From an uncultured Clostridia bacterium (GTDB taxonomy: Bacteria > Bacillota > Clostridia > Saccharofermentanales > Saccharofermentanaceae): a stretch of DNA of 64,000 bases. Below, in pieces: positions 1-10,145 of this stretch. The notes under the pieces were generated by a model, which was not told the DNA's origin, did not search any database, and worked only from the letters and a program-made list of their open reading frames with translations. The stretch is taken from positions 1 to 64,000 of the forward strand of contig CAMJPC010000014.1 in the NCBI GenBank assembly GCA_946407705.1, given 5' to 3'. The position numbers were made by a program, and so were the translations under genes. The stretch's first letter is position 1. Each line of letters opens with the position of its first letter.

Positions 1-887
1 GCTTCCTGAAGCATTCTCTTCTCGTTTCTTACGATGATCTCAGGTGCGCCGAGATCGAGGAGCTTCTTAAGACGGTTGTTTCTGCCGATGACTCTTCTGT
101 AAAGGTCGTTGAGATCGGAAGTAGCGTAACGTCCGCCATCGAGCGGTACCATAGGACGGAGTTCCGGAGGAAGTACCGGAATAACGTCAAGGACCATCCA
201 CTCAGGCTTGTTGCCGGAAGCCTTGAAAGCTTCTGCGATCTCAAGTCTCTTGTTGATCTTAAGTCTCTTCTGTGTGCTTACTGAGCCGGCCTTCTCGGAA
301 TTGAGTTCCTCGATGATGCCGTCGATATCGATCTCCTGGAGGAGAATCTTGATTGCCTCAGCACCCATTCTCGCGTCGAATGAGTTCTTTCCGCACTTCT
401 GCTTGATGGACTTGTACTGATCTTCCGTGATGATCTCCATCTTGGTAAGACCTGTCTCTTCGAAGTTACCCGGATCGAGTACTATGAACTTGGAGTAGTA
501 AAGAACGCTCTCAAGCTGCTTAACTGTGAGGTTGAGCAGTGTACCGATCTTGGAAGGCTGGGTCTTGAAGTACCAGATGTGTGAAACGGGAGCTGCGAGC
601 TGGATGTGTCCGAGTCTCTCACGGCGAACCGTGTTCTTCGTTACCTCGACTCCGCACTTGTCGCAGATCATTCCCTTGAATCTGATCTTCTTGTACTTAC
701 CGCAGCGGCACTCCCAGGACTTTGTGGGTCCGAAGATCTTCTCGCAGAAGAGACCGTCAACTTCAGGTCTCTGTGTACGGTAGTTGATCGTCTCGGGCTT
801 CTTAACTTCACCGTGCGACCAGCTCTTGATAACTTCGGGAGAAGCGAGCTGGATGCTTATTTTTGTAAGATGATTTATATCGTTCAT
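1..887 (-). CDS. rpoC: RNA polymerase beta-prime subunit, N-terminal part (runs off the window)
   Basis: The minus-strand frame is open from the ATG at 887 to the window edge, giving the first 295 codons of RpoC, the subunit that with RpoB forms the catalytic cleft of RNA polymerase. The start [18 protein letters not shown] matches the family. The N-terminal zinc ribbon is visible as Cys60, Cys62, Cys75 and Cys78 (CRC...CDKC). AAAGGAG lies about 10 bases before the ATG and only 15 bases separate it from the rpoB stop, so the two are co-transcribed. The active-site aspartate motif lies beyond the window. Identification is secure; the gene is cut only by the window edge. Confidence 0.96.
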   Translation of the reverse strand, partial: MNDINHLTKISIQLASPEVIKSWSHGEVKKPETINYRTQRPEVDGLFCEKIFGPTKSWECRCGKYKKIRFKGMICDKCGVEVTKNTVRRERLGHIQLAAPVSHIWYFKTQPSKIGTLLNLTVKQLESVLYYSKFIVLDPGNFEETGLTKMEIITEDQYKSIKQKCGKNSFDARMGAEAIKILLQEIDIDGIIEELNSEKAGSVSTQKRLKINKRLEIAEAFKASGNKPEWMVLDVIPVLPPELRPMVPLDGGRYATSDLNDLYRRVIGRNNRLKKLLDLGAPEIIVRNEKRMLQE

Positions 888-902
888 GTATCGAGCTCTC
901 CT

Positions 903-3900
903 TTACATGTCATCGTCGTCGCCGGAGTCGTCGCCGAAATCATCGACATCGTCTTCCATGATGTTTCCATGCTCGTCAGCTTCAACGAAACCGGAGCTGA
1001 AAATATCTGCGGGCGACTCTGCATCCTCGCCGTCGAGTGAGAGGCGGGTGTGCTCGTCCATTTCGCTGTAGGTATCGAGTGATGTCTTCTCCTCAGCGAT
1101 GTATTCCTTGCCATCCGTGTAAGTTCTGACATCGAGAGCGAGTGCCTTGAGCTCGTTAACGAGGACGTTGAACGATTCAGGGATGCCCGGCTCGGGGATG
1201 TTCTTGCCGCGGATGATCGCGTCGTATGTCTTTGAACGGCCTTCGATATCGTCGGACTTGACCGTGAGGATCTCCTGGAGGGTATGAGCAGCACCGTAAG
1301 CCTCGAGTGCCCAAACTTCCATTTCTCCGAATCTCTGTCCGCCGAACTGGGCTTTACCACCAAGAGGCTGCTGCGTAACGAGTGAGTAAGGTCCTGTGGA
1401 TCTTGCGTGCATCTTGTCGTCGACAAGGTGGTGCAGCTTCATGTAGTACATGACACCGACTGTTACACGGTTCTCGAAAGGCTCACCGGTACGTCCGTCA
1501 TAGAGAACGGTCTTACCGTCTGAGTCGATTCCGGCAAGCTCGAAAGCGTCTGCGATGTCGTTCTCGTTTGCACCGTCGAAAACAGGTGTTGCGATCTTCC
1601 AGTTGAGAGCCTTGGCTGCTCTGCCGAGGTGAACCTCGAGGAGCTGACCGATGTTCATACGGGAAGGAACGCCGAGAGGGTTGAGGCAGATATCGAGTGT
1701 TGTACCGTCAGGGAGGAAAGGCATATCCTCTTCAGGAAGGATCCTGGAGACGACACCCTTGTTTCCGTGACGACCAGCCATCTTATCGCCGACAGAAAGC
1801 TTACGCTTCTGTGCTACGTATACACGTACGCGCTTGTCTACGCCGTTCTTGAGGTTGCCGTTTGTCTCCTTTGTGGAAACAACAACGTCAACAACTACGC
1901 CGGAACCGCCGTGAGGAACTCTCTTGGAGGTATCCTTAACGTCTCTTGCCTTCTCACCGAAGATCGCCTTGTAGAGACGCTCTTCAGCTGTCTGGTCTGT
2001 CTCACCCTTAGGTGAAACCTTACCTACAAGAATGTCTCCGTCCTTGACCTCGGCACCGATCATAACGATACCGTTCTCGTCGAGGTTGGAAAGCGCGTCG
2101 TCACCGACGTTCGGAACTTCTCTTGTGATCTGCTCGGGTCCGAGCTTTGTCTCTCTTGCTTCGCACTCATGCTCTTCGATGTGGATCGAAGTATAAACGT
2201 CGTCTCTTACGATTCTCTCGTTAACGAGAACGGCGTCCTCGTAGTTGTAACCTTCCCATGTGGTGAAGCCGATGAGAACGTTTCTGCCGAGAGCGAGCTC
2301 GCCTTCGTCCGTAGCAGGACCGTCACCGATCGTGTCGCCTGCCTTGACCTTGTCGCCGAGTGTGACGATGGGTCTCTGGTTGATGCATGTGCTCTGGTTT
2401 GATCTCTGGTACTTGGCGAGCATGTAGGTGTCTACTGTGCCGTCCTTAGCGGTAACTTCGATCCTGTCAGCGGATACGTAGCTTACGACACCGTCGTGTG
2501 CTGCAACAACGCAGACACCGGAGTCCTTAGCTGCGCGGTACTCCATACCTGTACCGATGATAGGTGCTTCAGGCTTGATGAGAGGTACGGCCTGACGCTG
2601 CATGTTCGAGCCCATGAGGGCACGGTTAGCGTCGTCGTTTCCGAGGAACGGGATAAGGCTCGTGGAAACGGAAACAAGCTGCTTAGGCGAGATGTCCATG
2701 TAGTCGATCTCTTCGGGATCGAGCTGGAGGAACTGGTCCAAGTGACGGCAAACGATCTTCTTGTTCTCGAATCTGCCGTTCTCGTCGATGGGCTCGTTAG
2801 CCTGAGCGATATTGTAATCGTCCTCTTCGTCTGCAGCCATGTATCTGACTTCGTCAGTGATGACCTTTTTCTCCTTGTCGTACTTACGGTAAGGAGTCTC
2901 GATGAAGCCGTACTTGTTGATACGAGCATAGATAGCGAGTGAGGTCATGAGACCGATGTTCTGACCTTCCGGTGTCTCAATCGTACACATACGTCCGTAG
3001 TGTGTAGGGTTGATGTCTCGGACTTCCATTGAGGCACGCTCTCTGGAGATACCGCCGGGACCGAGTGCGGAAAGTCTTCTCTTGTTCGTAAGCTCAGCCA
3101 GAGGGTTGTTCTGGTCAGCGAAAGCTGAGAGCTGGGATGAACCGAAGAACTCACGGAAGGAAGCAGAAAGAGGTCTTGTGTTAACAAGGCTCGTAGCTGT
3201 AACGACTTCGCCTTCCTTTGAAGAGATCTGGGAGATCCTGTCTCTCGTATTCTTCTCGACACGTGCGATACCTGTGCGGAGCTGGCTCTGGAGGAGCTCA
3301 CCTACGCTTCTTACACGACGGTTGCCGAGGTGGTCGATGTTATCGATCTTACCTACGCCGCGGTGGAGACCGAGGAAGTAGGATACGAATGCATAGATGT
3401 CATCAACCGTGAGGTTTCTGGGCATGAGGTCAGCCTTACGCTCTGTGAGCTCAGCCTCGAGTCTGGAAGCGATGTCGGACTTGCCGCCTTCTCGTACCTG
3501 CTCGATGATCTCACGGAGAACGCCGACTACAACGTCCTCGTTGATGGGGGTGTTGTTGATGTCGAAGTTCTTGAGGTCCTTCTTTGCGAAGCTGTTCCTG
3601 ATGTATGTATCAGCATCAACTCTGCCGTTGCTCAGAACCTTGAGAGGTGTCTCATCGAACTCATCCTCATCAGCAGCTCTGACGAGCTTCTTAGGAAAGA
3701 TGACGCACTCAGGTGCACCGCAGTCGTCGATCTTCTTGGCGATCTCGGCTGTGATGACCGTTCCCTTCTTTGCGATGACTTCGCCGTCGTCGGATACAAC
3801 GTCTTCAGCGAGCTTCTGGCCGGTGATTCTGCCGGAGAGGCGGAACTTCTTGTTGACCTTGAAGATACCGACGCGCTCGAGATCGTATCTGAGGGAATCG

Positions 3901-4829
3901 AAATATGTCTTAACGAGAATGTTCTTAGCGTTCTCGATCGTGAAAGGCTCGTTGTTCCTGACCTTCTTGAAGAACTCTGCAAATGCTGCGGTCTGAGGAT
4001 CCTCAGCGTCCTTTGTCTCGTCCTTCTCGAGTGTCATTCTGAGGCACTCTTCGTCACCGAACTTCTTGATGATGTCCTCGTTTGTAACGAGACCCAGGCA
4101 TCTGAGGAATACGGGGAGAGAGATCTTGTGGGACTTGTCCACAACAATATATATAAGGTTATATTCTTCAGGCTCGCCTGAATCCTTGGAGTTCTTGTCC
4201 TTAACGGCAACCTTGCTCTCCTTCTCATCTTCCTCGATGAGGATCCAGGATCCCCTGTAAGGAATGAGCTCAGCGGAAAGCAGTCTGTTGCCCATCTTGC
4301 TTCTGGCCTCACCGTAGTAAGCGCCGGGTGATCTTACGATCTGGTTGATGACGACACGCTCAGCGCCGTTGATGATGAACGTACCCTGATCTGTCATGAT
4401 CGGGAAGTTGCCGACAAAGGCCTGCTCATCCGTAACAGTACCGTCTACCTTGTTGCGCAGACGAAGATTGATGTAGAGCGGAGCAGCGTAGTTGCTGTCG
4501 TTCTTCTTGCAGCTGTCAATGATGAAGGACTTTGAATACTTGGGCTGAACCTTCTCCTTCCTGCGAGAAGAGCTCTTACCCTCATTCTCTTTGCCGGTAG
4601 GATCGCACGGGTTATCCTGATCGAAGACCTTGTCTACAAAGTAAACCTCATACTTGCCCTGCTCGTCAGTAATCGGCGAAATCTCGTCGAAAATCTGCTG
4701 CATACCTTCGTCGATAAACCACTGGTACGATTGCCTCTGGTTATCGATGAGGTTCGGCACTTCGATTACTTCGTTGATTTTGGAATACGACTGCCTCTCT
4801 GTCTTGCCTTGTTTTACGGAATGGACCAT
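903..4829 (-). CDS. rpoB: RNA polymerase beta subunit
   Basis: 1308 residues, somewhat longer than the roughly 1190 of Bacillus RpoB. It forms the other half of the catalytic cleft and binds rifamycins. The family motif [14 protein letters not shown] and a rifampicin-pocket region (about residues 557-592) are clear. Extra length is visible near residues 64-95 (a charged, Ser/Lys-rich segment) and in an Asp-rich C-terminal tail. GAGGTGAT precedes the ATG. The pocket differs from E. coli RpoB: the residues equivalent to Gln513, Met515 and His526 are Ala, Ala and Asn (see findings). The gene has its own consensus promoter about 140 bases upstream, and the usual rplJ-rplL genes are not adjacent. 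Confidence 0.98.
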   Translation of the reverse strand: MVHSVKQGKTERQSYSKINEVIEVPNLIDNQRQSYQWFIDEGMQQIFDEISPITDEQGKYEVYFVDKVFDQDNPCDPTGKENEGKSSSRRKEKVQPKYSKSFIIDSCKKNDSNYAAPLYINLRLRNKVDGTVTDEQAFVGNFPIMTDQGTFIINGAERVVINQIVRSPGAYYGEARSKMGNRLLSAELIPYRGSWILIEEDEKESKVAVKDKNSKDSGEPEEYNLIYIVVDKSHKISLPVFLRCLGLVTNEDIIKKFGDEECLRMTLEKDETKDAEDPQTAAFAEFFKKVRNNEPFTIENAKNILVKTYFDSLRYDLERVGIFKVNKKFRLSGRITGQKLAEDVVSDDGEVIAKKGTVITAEIAKKIDDCGAPECVIFPKKLVRAADEDEFDETPLKVLSNGRVDADTYIRNSFAKKDLKNFDINNTPINEDVVVGVLREIIEQVREGGKSDIASRLEAELTERKADLMPRNLTVDDIYAFVSYFLGLHRGVGKIDNIDHLGNRRVRSVGELLQSQLRTGIARVEKNTRDRISQISSKEGEVVTATSLVNTRPLSASFREFFGSSQLSAFADQNNPLAELTNKRRLSALGPGGISRERASMEVRDINPTHYGRMCTIETPEGQNIGLMTSLAIYARINKYGFIETPYRKYDKEKKVITDEVRYMAADEEDDYNIAQANEPIDENGRFENKKIVCRHLDQFLQLDPEEIDYMDISPKQLVSVSTSLIPFLGNDDANRALMGSNMQRQAVPLIKPEAPIIGTGMEYRAAKDSGVCVVAAHDGVVSYVSADRIEVTAKDGTVDTYMLAKYQRSNQSTCINQRPIVTLGDKVKAGDTIGDGPATDEGELALGRNVLIGFTTWEGYNYEDAVLVNERIVRDDVYTSIHIEEHECEARETKLGPEQITREVPNVGDDALSNLDENGIVMIGAEVKDGDILVGKVSPKGETDQTAEERLYKAIFGEKARDVKDTSKRVPHGGSGVVVDVVVSTKETNGNLKNGVDKRVRVYVAQKRKLSVGDKMAGRHGNKGVVSRILPEEDMPFLPDGTTLDICLNPLGVPSRMNIGQLLEVHLGRAAKALNWKIATPVFDGANENDIADAFELAGIDSDGKTVLYDGRTGEPFENRVTVGVMYYMKLHHLVDDKMHARSTGPYSLVTQQPLGGKAQFGGQRFGEMEVWALEAYGAAHTLQEILTVKSDDIEGRSKTYDAIIRGKNIPEPGIPESFNVLVNELKALALDVRTYTDGKEYIAEEKTSLDTYSEMDEHTRLSLDGEDAESPADIFSSGFVEADEHGNIMEDDVDDFGDDSGDDDDM

Positions 4830-4975
4830 GACTTTCGAATCACCTCACACAAAGCTTAAAAAACCTTAGTTTAAGCAGTTATTACGTTGAAAAAGCCTAT
4901 TTATTTAACACAAAAGGCTCTTTCCGTCAAGTGCAAAGGGCATAGTGCCCCTAACCCAATATGACGCAGTAAAGA

Positions 4976-5004
4976 ATTATACAGGGGAATACAAATTATG
5001 TCAA
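4976..5004 (-). promoter_or_regulatory. Consensus sigma-A promoter of rpoB-rpoC
   Basis: Read on the minus strand: TTGACA (5004-4999), 17-base spacer, TATAAT (4981-4976). Both hexamers match consensus perfectly. The predicted transcript start is near 4969, leaving a leader of about 140 bases before rpoB. That leader contains a small GGGCA/TGCCC hairpin (4938-4950) and a weak AGCC(T)/(A)GGCT stem followed by five Ts (4891-4919), which might act as a mild attenuator. Confidence 0.85.
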
Positions 5005-5025
5005 CGGGAAATTTCCCGTTGACAT
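4998..5025. promoter_or_regulatory. Perfect 28-bp palindrome overlapping the rpoB -35 box
   Basis: The sequence from 4998 to 5025 equals its own reverse complement: a 12-base arm ATGTCAACGGGA on each side of AATT. It begins about 50 bases after the stop of the upstream membrane protein, so it may be that gene's terminator hairpin; the minus-strand side is followed only by a modest AATTTGT tract. It also contains the rpoB -35 hexamer TTGACA, so it could be an operator. I cannot decide between the two from sequence. Confidence 0.5.
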
Positions 5026-5075
5026 GTTTTTGTTCATTTCCTAAAACCCGGAAAGCTTTTATTTACTATACTTTA

Positions 5076-6605
5076 TCAGTAAATAAATTTTTTGATGAGA
5101 TCGGAATTGATGACGTACTGAGGATTTGTTGACTTAAGTGACTCCTTAAGCTTGTTTACGTTCTCGGTAGCCTGTGTGTTCCTTGCATCATTCATCCAGG
5201 ATGTGGAAGCTTTCTCGAAGTAATAAACGGTAACTGTCCTCTTGTCAGCTGATGTGACGAAGTAAACGTCACCCTGCTTTCTGGACTCGTCGAAAAGCCA
5301 CTCGGCAGCAGCCTTTACTTCTGCGCTGGCTTCCTTGCCGTCTTCTGTCTCGGTCAGGTCAGACTTGGTAGAGCCTGCAACATAACCGCCGCTCATCATC
5401 TCGTCCTGATCGTTGGAGTTTGCCTTAACGAGCTTGTAGAAAGAGAGCGGATCAAGTCCTGCCGTAGCGAGCTGCTTAGCCTTCTCTTCGAGGACCTTTG
5501 CATCTGCTGCGACCTGCTCGTCGGTGCGCTCCTTGCCGTTCTTGGCATCGTTGTTGAGCGTCATTGTTCTGTATGTGACTTCCTTTGTCTCGTCAAGGGA
5601 TCTCTTGACGAAAAGGACTACATAAGCACCTGTTGCTGTCTCGATGACTGTCTTATCGCCTTCTTTTCTGTCGGCAGCGAAAAGGAATTCGGAAAGCTTT
5701 GCATCGTAGTAAGACTCAACGTTAGCCTTTGAGAGGGTCTCTACGAGTGTGGGATCCGCATCGTTCTCATATTCCTTGAGAGCTTCCGTGTCGCCCTTAC
5801 CCTTGAGGTAGATCTGGCATGTGTCACGGAAAGACTTTGAATCCTTGGCCTTGTCAGCGATCCACTGTGCATCTTTCTTAGCAGCCTCGATGTCAGCCTT
5901 GCCGTCCTTGGTCTGGGCAGTTACGAGGTAATAGTTAAATGTTGCGTTCTCGAAAGCGGCGGGGTTAGCCTTGTACTGTTCCTTGAGAGCTTCGTCGGTG
6001 GGAGCTACGCTTGCATCGAACTGTGAGAGGTACTGTGTGTACTCGTCACCATAGAGGCTTCTTTCAAGGCACTTCTTGTAAAGACGTGAAGACATGCCTG
6101 TGCCGTACTGTGCCTCGAGGTATCTGTCAACTGTGGAAGCGCCGTAGAGAGTTGCGATTCCGCGGAGGCTCTCGAGCTCGACCTTGGCAGCTCTCTTTGC
6201 TGCGGACAGCTCACGGAAGCCCTTGGAATCAGCCTCACGCTCCATGAGAATGAGCGAGAGTGCCTCATCAGCGCCCTGTGAGAGAAGGAGGTCACGGTAT
6301 GTCTGGCCTGTCTCCTTGTTGAGAACTGTATCGATGTTATCCTTGGTGACCATGCCGTACTGCGCATACATGCTGTAGATGTTCATGTAGTAGTAGTTGG
6401 TCTCGATGACGGAGAGTGTGGCAACCTTGCTGGTGGCACCGTCCTTGGTCTCCGTGATGGTCATGCCGGGAAGGAGCTGGGGAAGGATACCTGAGAAATA
6501 TACAAAATATCCTGCCACGAAAATAGCCATAATGGCTACTACGATTCCCAGAGTCAGCTTTGCTTTAGACTTGCCGGACTTAGATTTTTTCGATGACTTT
6601 GCCAT
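5076..6605 (-). CDS. Membrane-anchored SurA/PrsA-like folding factor
   Basis: 509 residues. The N-terminus is a Lys/Ser-rich cytoplasmic stretch (1-16) followed by one transmembrane segment (about 17-39). The rest is charged, helix-rich and extracytoplasmic, in the style of SurA/PrsA N-terminal chaperone domains (ETNYYYMNIYSMYAQYG, long Lys/Glu/Ala helices). I infer a role in folding exported proteins; a classical parvulin active-site motif is not obvious, so catalytic prolyl isomerase activity is uncertain. It is similar in plan to the protein at 11924-13468. It has its own promoter and is followed by the palindrome at 4998-5025. Confidence 0.6.
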   Translation of the reverse strand: MAKSSKKSKSGKSKAKLTLGIVVAIMAIFVAGYFVYFSGILPQLLPGMTITETKDGATSKVATLSVIETNYYYMNIYSMYAQYGMVTKDNIDTVLNKETGQTYRDLLLSQGADEALSLILMEREADSKGFRELSAAKRAAKVELESLRGIATLYGASTVDRYLEAQYGTGMSSRLYKKCLERSLYGDEYTQYLSQFDASVAPTDEALKEQYKANPAAFENATFNYYLVTAQTKDGKADIEAAKKDAQWIADKAKDSKSFRDTCQIYLKGKGDTEALKEYENDADPTLVETLSKANVESYYDAKLSEFLFAADRKEGDKTVIETATGAYVVLFVKRSLDETKEVTYRTMTLNNDAKNGKERTDEQVAADAKVLEEKAKQLATAGLDPLSFYKLVKANSNDQDEMMSGGYVAGSTKSDLTETEDGKEASAEVKAAAEWLFDESRKQGDVYFVTSADKRTVTVYYFEKASTSWMNDARNTQATENVNKLKESLKSTNPQYVINSDLIKKFIY

Positions 6606-6663
6606 ACAGTTGATCCCGCCTTATATAAAATAAAATAAAGAAGTGCGCAAAAATGCAAGGATA

Positions 6664-6692
6664 ATTATAATTCGGTGCCTCAGATAATGCAA
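6664..6692 (-). promoter_or_regulatory. Promoter of the SurA/PrsA-like gene
   Basis: Minus strand: TTGCAT (6692-6687), 17-base spacer, TATAAT (6669-6664). The -10 is perfect and the -35 matches 4 of 6. The -35 lies inside the 3' end of the HAD gene. The predicted start near 6657 leaves about 50 bases of leader. Confidence 0.6.
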
Positions 6693-7333
6693 GGAATGTC
6701 AGATAAAGAGGTCAGTACCGCATCGGGTCCGAGCTTCATGAGCTCGTCTTTGGGCATCATGGTCCAGCCGACCAGAGCGAAAGAGGCGCCGCAGTCCCTC
6801 GCGCAGAGAAGATCCGAAGATGCGTCACCGACATAAAGGATCCTGCTCATGTCATCCGTTCCAAAGCGCTTTGCGGCTTCGATCAGGGGATCGCCGTGAG
6901 GCTTTGACTGCTTCGTGTCCTCACCGAAGACCATTACGTCGAAATACTTTTCGAGATCGAGCTGCTCGATCGTGACCATCGCGGAGCTCCTGCGCTTCGC
7001 GGTGACTATTCCCTGCTTGTAGCCAAGTTCCCTGATCTTCGCGAGACCGTCAGCGACACCGGGGAAAAGCGTGATCGCGCCTTCCTTCATCCTCTTCAGG
7101 TTGTATTCGAGATATGCTTCCGTGAGTTTGTCGGCCGTCTCTTTGTCATGCCTTTCGAAAGAATCGCGGAGAGGCCTTCCGATGTAACTCTTCAGGTCAT
7201 CAACGCTTCTCGTGCATTCGCCGAGGACGATCTCATAGGATTTCCGGAATGACTCGACGATGAGCGGCACCGAATCCTGGATCGTGCCGTCAAGGTCGTA
7301 AAGAATAATGTCAATCTTCCCTTTTTGGATCAT
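6680..7333 (-). CDS. HAD-family phosphatase (PpaX/Gph-like)
   Basis: 217 residues from the ATG at 7333. An in-frame upstream start at 7381 would add 16 residues without family similarity and lies deeper in the preceding gene. HAD motifs are in order: DLDGT (nucleophile Asp13), TAKRR (Thr of motif II), SKPHGDP (Lys of motif III) and YVGDASSD (acidic motif IV). The cap placement fits phosphoglycolate/pyrophosphatase-type HAD hydrolases, but the substrate cannot be read. It overlaps the end of the CBS-domain gene by 23 bases, so it is translated from the same message. Confidence 0.85.
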   Translation of the reverse strand: MIQKGKIDIILYDLDGTIQDSVPLIVESFRKSYEIVLGECTRSVDDLKSYIGRPLRDSFERHDKETADKLTEAYLEYNLKRMKEGAITLFPGVADGLAKIRELGYKQGIVTAKRRSSAMVTIEQLDLEKYFDVMVFGEDTKQSKPHGDPLIEAAKRFGTDDMSRILYVGDASSDLLCARDCGASFALVGWTMMPKDELMKLGPDAVLTSLSDIPCII

Positions 7334-8681
7334 TATCTTCTCTCTGGGAGGACGTCTCAGGCTCGCCGTCCTTATTAACACTAATCTTATTTATATGGAT
7401 CATTACCTTTGAAATGGCGCGGTCTTCCATCTTGAGGACCTTGATGTCGAGGTTCTTGTAGTGGACGACGGGCTTTTCCTTCTCTTCGGGAACCCTGTCC
7501 AGAAGCTGGATTACAAGACCTGCGATGGTGTCGTACTCCTCGTCAATGAGCTCGATGTCGAGAACGTCTTCGAGATCACTCAGCGTCATGTCGCCCGCAA
7601 CGATATAATCGCCGTTCGATAGCTTGACCAGAGGCTGTTCCTCATCGTCGAACTCGTCGGTGATGTTGCCTACGAGTTCTTCAAGCATATCCTCGATAGT
7701 GCAGATGCCCATCGTTCCGCCGTATTCGTCAACGATGACCGCCATCTGCATTCCGGACGTCTTCATCTCGCCGAAGAGAGAAGATATCTTTCTTGTCTCA
7801 TGAACGAACAAAGGCTCTCTGATGTATTTTTCGAGCACGAACGGGTGCTCCTCGTCAGGTGTCTGGATACCGATGAGATCCTTGATGTGAAGGATTCCCT
7901 TGATGTCATCGATCGTGTCTTCGTAAACGGGGATCCTCGTGTACTTCTCTTCCCTTGCGACCCTCATGACTTCGTCGTAATCAGCGTCTATCGGGAGTGA
8001 AACGATCTTCTTTCTGTGCGTCATGATCGCTGCGACTTCCTTGTCGTTGAACTCGAAAACGTTGTCGATCATTTCCTTCTCGGAATCCTCGATGTTGCCT
8101 GATTCGGAACCGACGTCGACCATCATGCGGATCTCCTCCTCGGTCACGGTCTTGTCGGTGTGGACCGGAGAGATCCTGAATGCCTTGAGGATGATGTTCG
8201 TGGATGCGGTGAGCAGGAATACGAACGGCTTTAAGATGAAGCCGCAGAAACGTACGACGCCTGCCGCGGCAAAAGCCCATTTCTCCGGATTGCTCTGCGC
8301 GATGCGCTTGGGAACGAGTTCTCCCAGAACGAGCGAGAAGTATGACAGGACGACCGTAATGATGACCGTCCAGAAAGATTCAAACCACTTGTGTACGCCT
8401 GCGGGATCGACGAGCAGCGCGAGCTTTGAGGCAAAGTTATTCGCCGCGAAAGCGGATGACAGGAATCCCGCGAGCGTGACGCCTACCTGGATCGTTGCCA
8501 GGAAGTTGCCCGGATTATCGATGAACTTTACTATCCTTTTCGCCTTCTTGTGACCTTCCTCGGCCATCTTTCTCATCTTGGCGTCGTTAAGGGAGATGAC
8601 CGCCATCTCCGTTCCGGAGAAGAATGCGTTCACTAATACGAAAAAGAAGACGAGCAGTATTTCAGCTACTGTTTTTCCCAT
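7311..8681 (-). CDS. CNNM/CorC-type membrane protein with CBS pair
   Basis: 456 residues. The order is a DUF21 (CNNM) membrane domain with about four hydrophobic helices (1-180, beginning MGKTVAEILLVFFFVLVNAFFSG), two CBS domains (about 210-330; MTHRKKIVSLP and MQMAVIVDEYGGTMG), and a C-terminal CorC/HlyC domain (about 345-430; GDMTLSDLEDVL). Family members are linked to magnesium or other divalent-cation efflux; the older name hemolysin C is not informative. Its ATG shares one base with the gatB stop (TAATG), indicating translational coupling with the amidotransferase operon. Confidence 0.9.
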   Translation of the reverse strand: MGKTVAEILLVFFFVLVNAFFSGTEMAVISLNDAKMRKMAEEGHKKAKRIVKFIDNPGNFLATIQVGVTLAGFLSSAFAANNFASKLALLVDPAGVHKWFESFWTVIITVVLSYFSLVLGELVPKRIAQSNPEKWAFAAAGVVRFCGFILKPFVFLLTASTNIILKAFRISPVHTDKTVTEEEIRMMVDVGSESGNIEDSEKEMIDNVFEFNDKEVAAIMTHRKKIVSLPIDADYDEVMRVAREEKYTRIPVYEDTIDDIKGILHIKDLIGIQTPDEEHPFVLEKYIREPLFVHETRKISSLFGEMKTSGMQMAVIVDEYGGTMGICTIEDMLEELVGNITDEFDDEEQPLVKLSNGDYIVAGDMTLSDLEDVLDIELIDEEYDTIAGLVIQLLDRVPEEKEKPVVHYKNLDIKVLKMEDRAISKVMIHINKISVNKDGEPETSSQREDNDPKRED

Positions 8682-10120
8682 TATTTCATCTCACCCAAGA
8701 GCTTTTCGAGCGTCGATCTTACAGCCTGAGGATCAGCCTTGCCCTTGAGAGCTCTCATGGACTGGCCTACGAGGAACTGGAAGTTCTTCTCCTTGCCTGC
8801 GAGATACTCTGATACGGGACCCGGATTTGCATCGAGGATCTCCTTGATGACAGGCTCGATCGCTGATGCGTCGGATACCTGCGCAAGGCCGTTCTCCTTG
8901 ACGTAAGCCTCAGGGTCAACGCCGTTCATGAAGACTTCTTCGAGGACCTTTTTACCCGACTTGCGGTTGATCTGTCCTTCCTGGACCATCTTGATGATGA
9001 TGCCCAGGTTCTTTCCGTCGAACTTCATGTCGTCGACTGCGACCGCAGCGTCCTTGCAGATCTTGAGCAGGTCGGTCATTATCCAGTTGGATACTTCCTT
9101 CGGAGCGCCAGTCTGTTCTGCCGCGGTCTCGAAAACCTTTACCAGCGCGGGGCTTCCCGTGATGATGTCGGCATCGTACTCGGGGAGTCCGAGCTCAGCC
9201 ACATAACGTGCCTTCTTCTGATCGGCGAACTCAGGGAGCTGCGCCTTGATCTCAGAAAGATATTCGTCTGATATCTCGATGGGCATGAGGTCGGGATCCG
9301 GATAGTACTTGTAGTCCTGAGCGTTCTCTTTGGACCTCATTGCGTATGTGTATTCCTTTTCGTCGTCCCAGCGTCTTGTCTCCTGGACGACTTCGTTGCC
9401 TTCCTCGATGAGGTCGATCTGGCGTTCTCTCTCGTATTCGATCGCGCGTTCGATCGCCTTGAAGGAAGCGATGTTCTTCATCTCTGTTCTCGTGCCGAAT
9501 TCCTTCTGGCCTCTCGGTCTTACGGAAAGGTTGACGTCGGCACGCATTGAGCCTTCCTGCATCTTGCAGTCGGATACTCCGAGGTACTGCATCGTGTCGC
9601 GGAGCTTTGCAAGATAAGCGGTAACTTCCTCGGCGCTCCTGAAATCAGGCTCGGATACGATCTCAAGGAGCGGTACTCCGCAGCGGTTGAAATCGACCAT
9701 CGTCATGCCGGTAACGGGATCGTGAACGAGCTTGCCCGCGTCCTCTTCCATGTGGATCTCATGGATGCCGATGGACTTGGTGCCTTCGCTCGTCTTGATG
9801 TCAACGTGACCGTTCCTGCAGATCGGGAAGTAGAGCTGTGATATCTGGTATGCCTTGGGAAGATCCGGATAGAAGTAGTTCTTACGGTCGAACTTATTCT
9901 TTCTCGTGATCTCGCAGTTAAGAGCAAGTCCTGCCTTTACGGCGAACTCGACCACCTTCTGATTCAGCTGCGGAAGCGTTCCGGGCATTCCCGAACAGAC
10001 CTCGCAGACGTGGGTATTGGGAGCTCCTCCGAATTTGGTGGAGCATCCGCAGAAGATCTTCGATTCGGTCGACAACTCGCAGTGTACCTCGAGTCCGATA
10101 ACCATTTCATAATCTCTCAT
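8681..10120 (-). CDS. gatB: Asp-tRNA(Asn)/Glu-tRNA(Gln) amidotransferase subunit B
   Basis: 479 residues, normal length. GatB binds mischarged tRNA and activates it with ATP while GatA supplies ammonia from glutamine. The start MRDYEMVIGLEVHCELST, the CGCSTKFG and CEVCSGMPG cysteines, and the YYPDPDLMPIEIS segment are typical. The C-terminal third is the helical YqeY-like tRNA-binding tail (MKMVQEGQ-type region, RSTLEKLLGEMK end). AAGGAATAACAT precedes the ATG. It is the last of gatC-gatA-gatB. Confidence 0.97.
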   Translation of the reverse strand: MRDYEMVIGLEVHCELSTESKIFCGCSTKFGGAPNTHVCEVCSGMPGTLPQLNQKVVEFAVKAGLALNCEITRKNKFDRKNYFYPDLPKAYQISQLYFPICRNGHVDIKTSEGTKSIGIHEIHMEEDAGKLVHDPVTGMTMVDFNRCGVPLLEIVSEPDFRSAEEVTAYLAKLRDTMQYLGVSDCKMQEGSMRADVNLSVRPRGQKEFGTRTEMKNIASFKAIERAIEYERERQIDLIEEGNEVVQETRRWDDEKEYTYAMRSKENAQDYKYYPDPDLMPIEISDEYLSEIKAQLPEFADQKKARYVAELGLPEYDADIITGSPALVKVFETAAEQTGAPKEVSNWIMTDLLKICKDAAVAVDDMKFDGKNLGIIIKMVQEGQINRKSGKKVLEEVFMNGVDPEAYVKENGLAQVSDASAIEPVIKEILDANPGPVSEYLAGKEKNFQFLVGQSMRALKGKADPQAVRSTLEKLLGEMK

Positions 10121-10145
10121 ATGTTATTCCTTACCCTGTTAACCC

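Noticed and set aside
3330..4181. Plus-strand frame of 283 codons inside rpoB
   Set aside because: Antisense shadow of a highly conserved gene with no start signal.
4891..4919. Attenuator hairpin in the rpoB leader
   Set aside because: Only a 4-5 bp stem with a 16-18 base loop; too weak to call despite the T-run.
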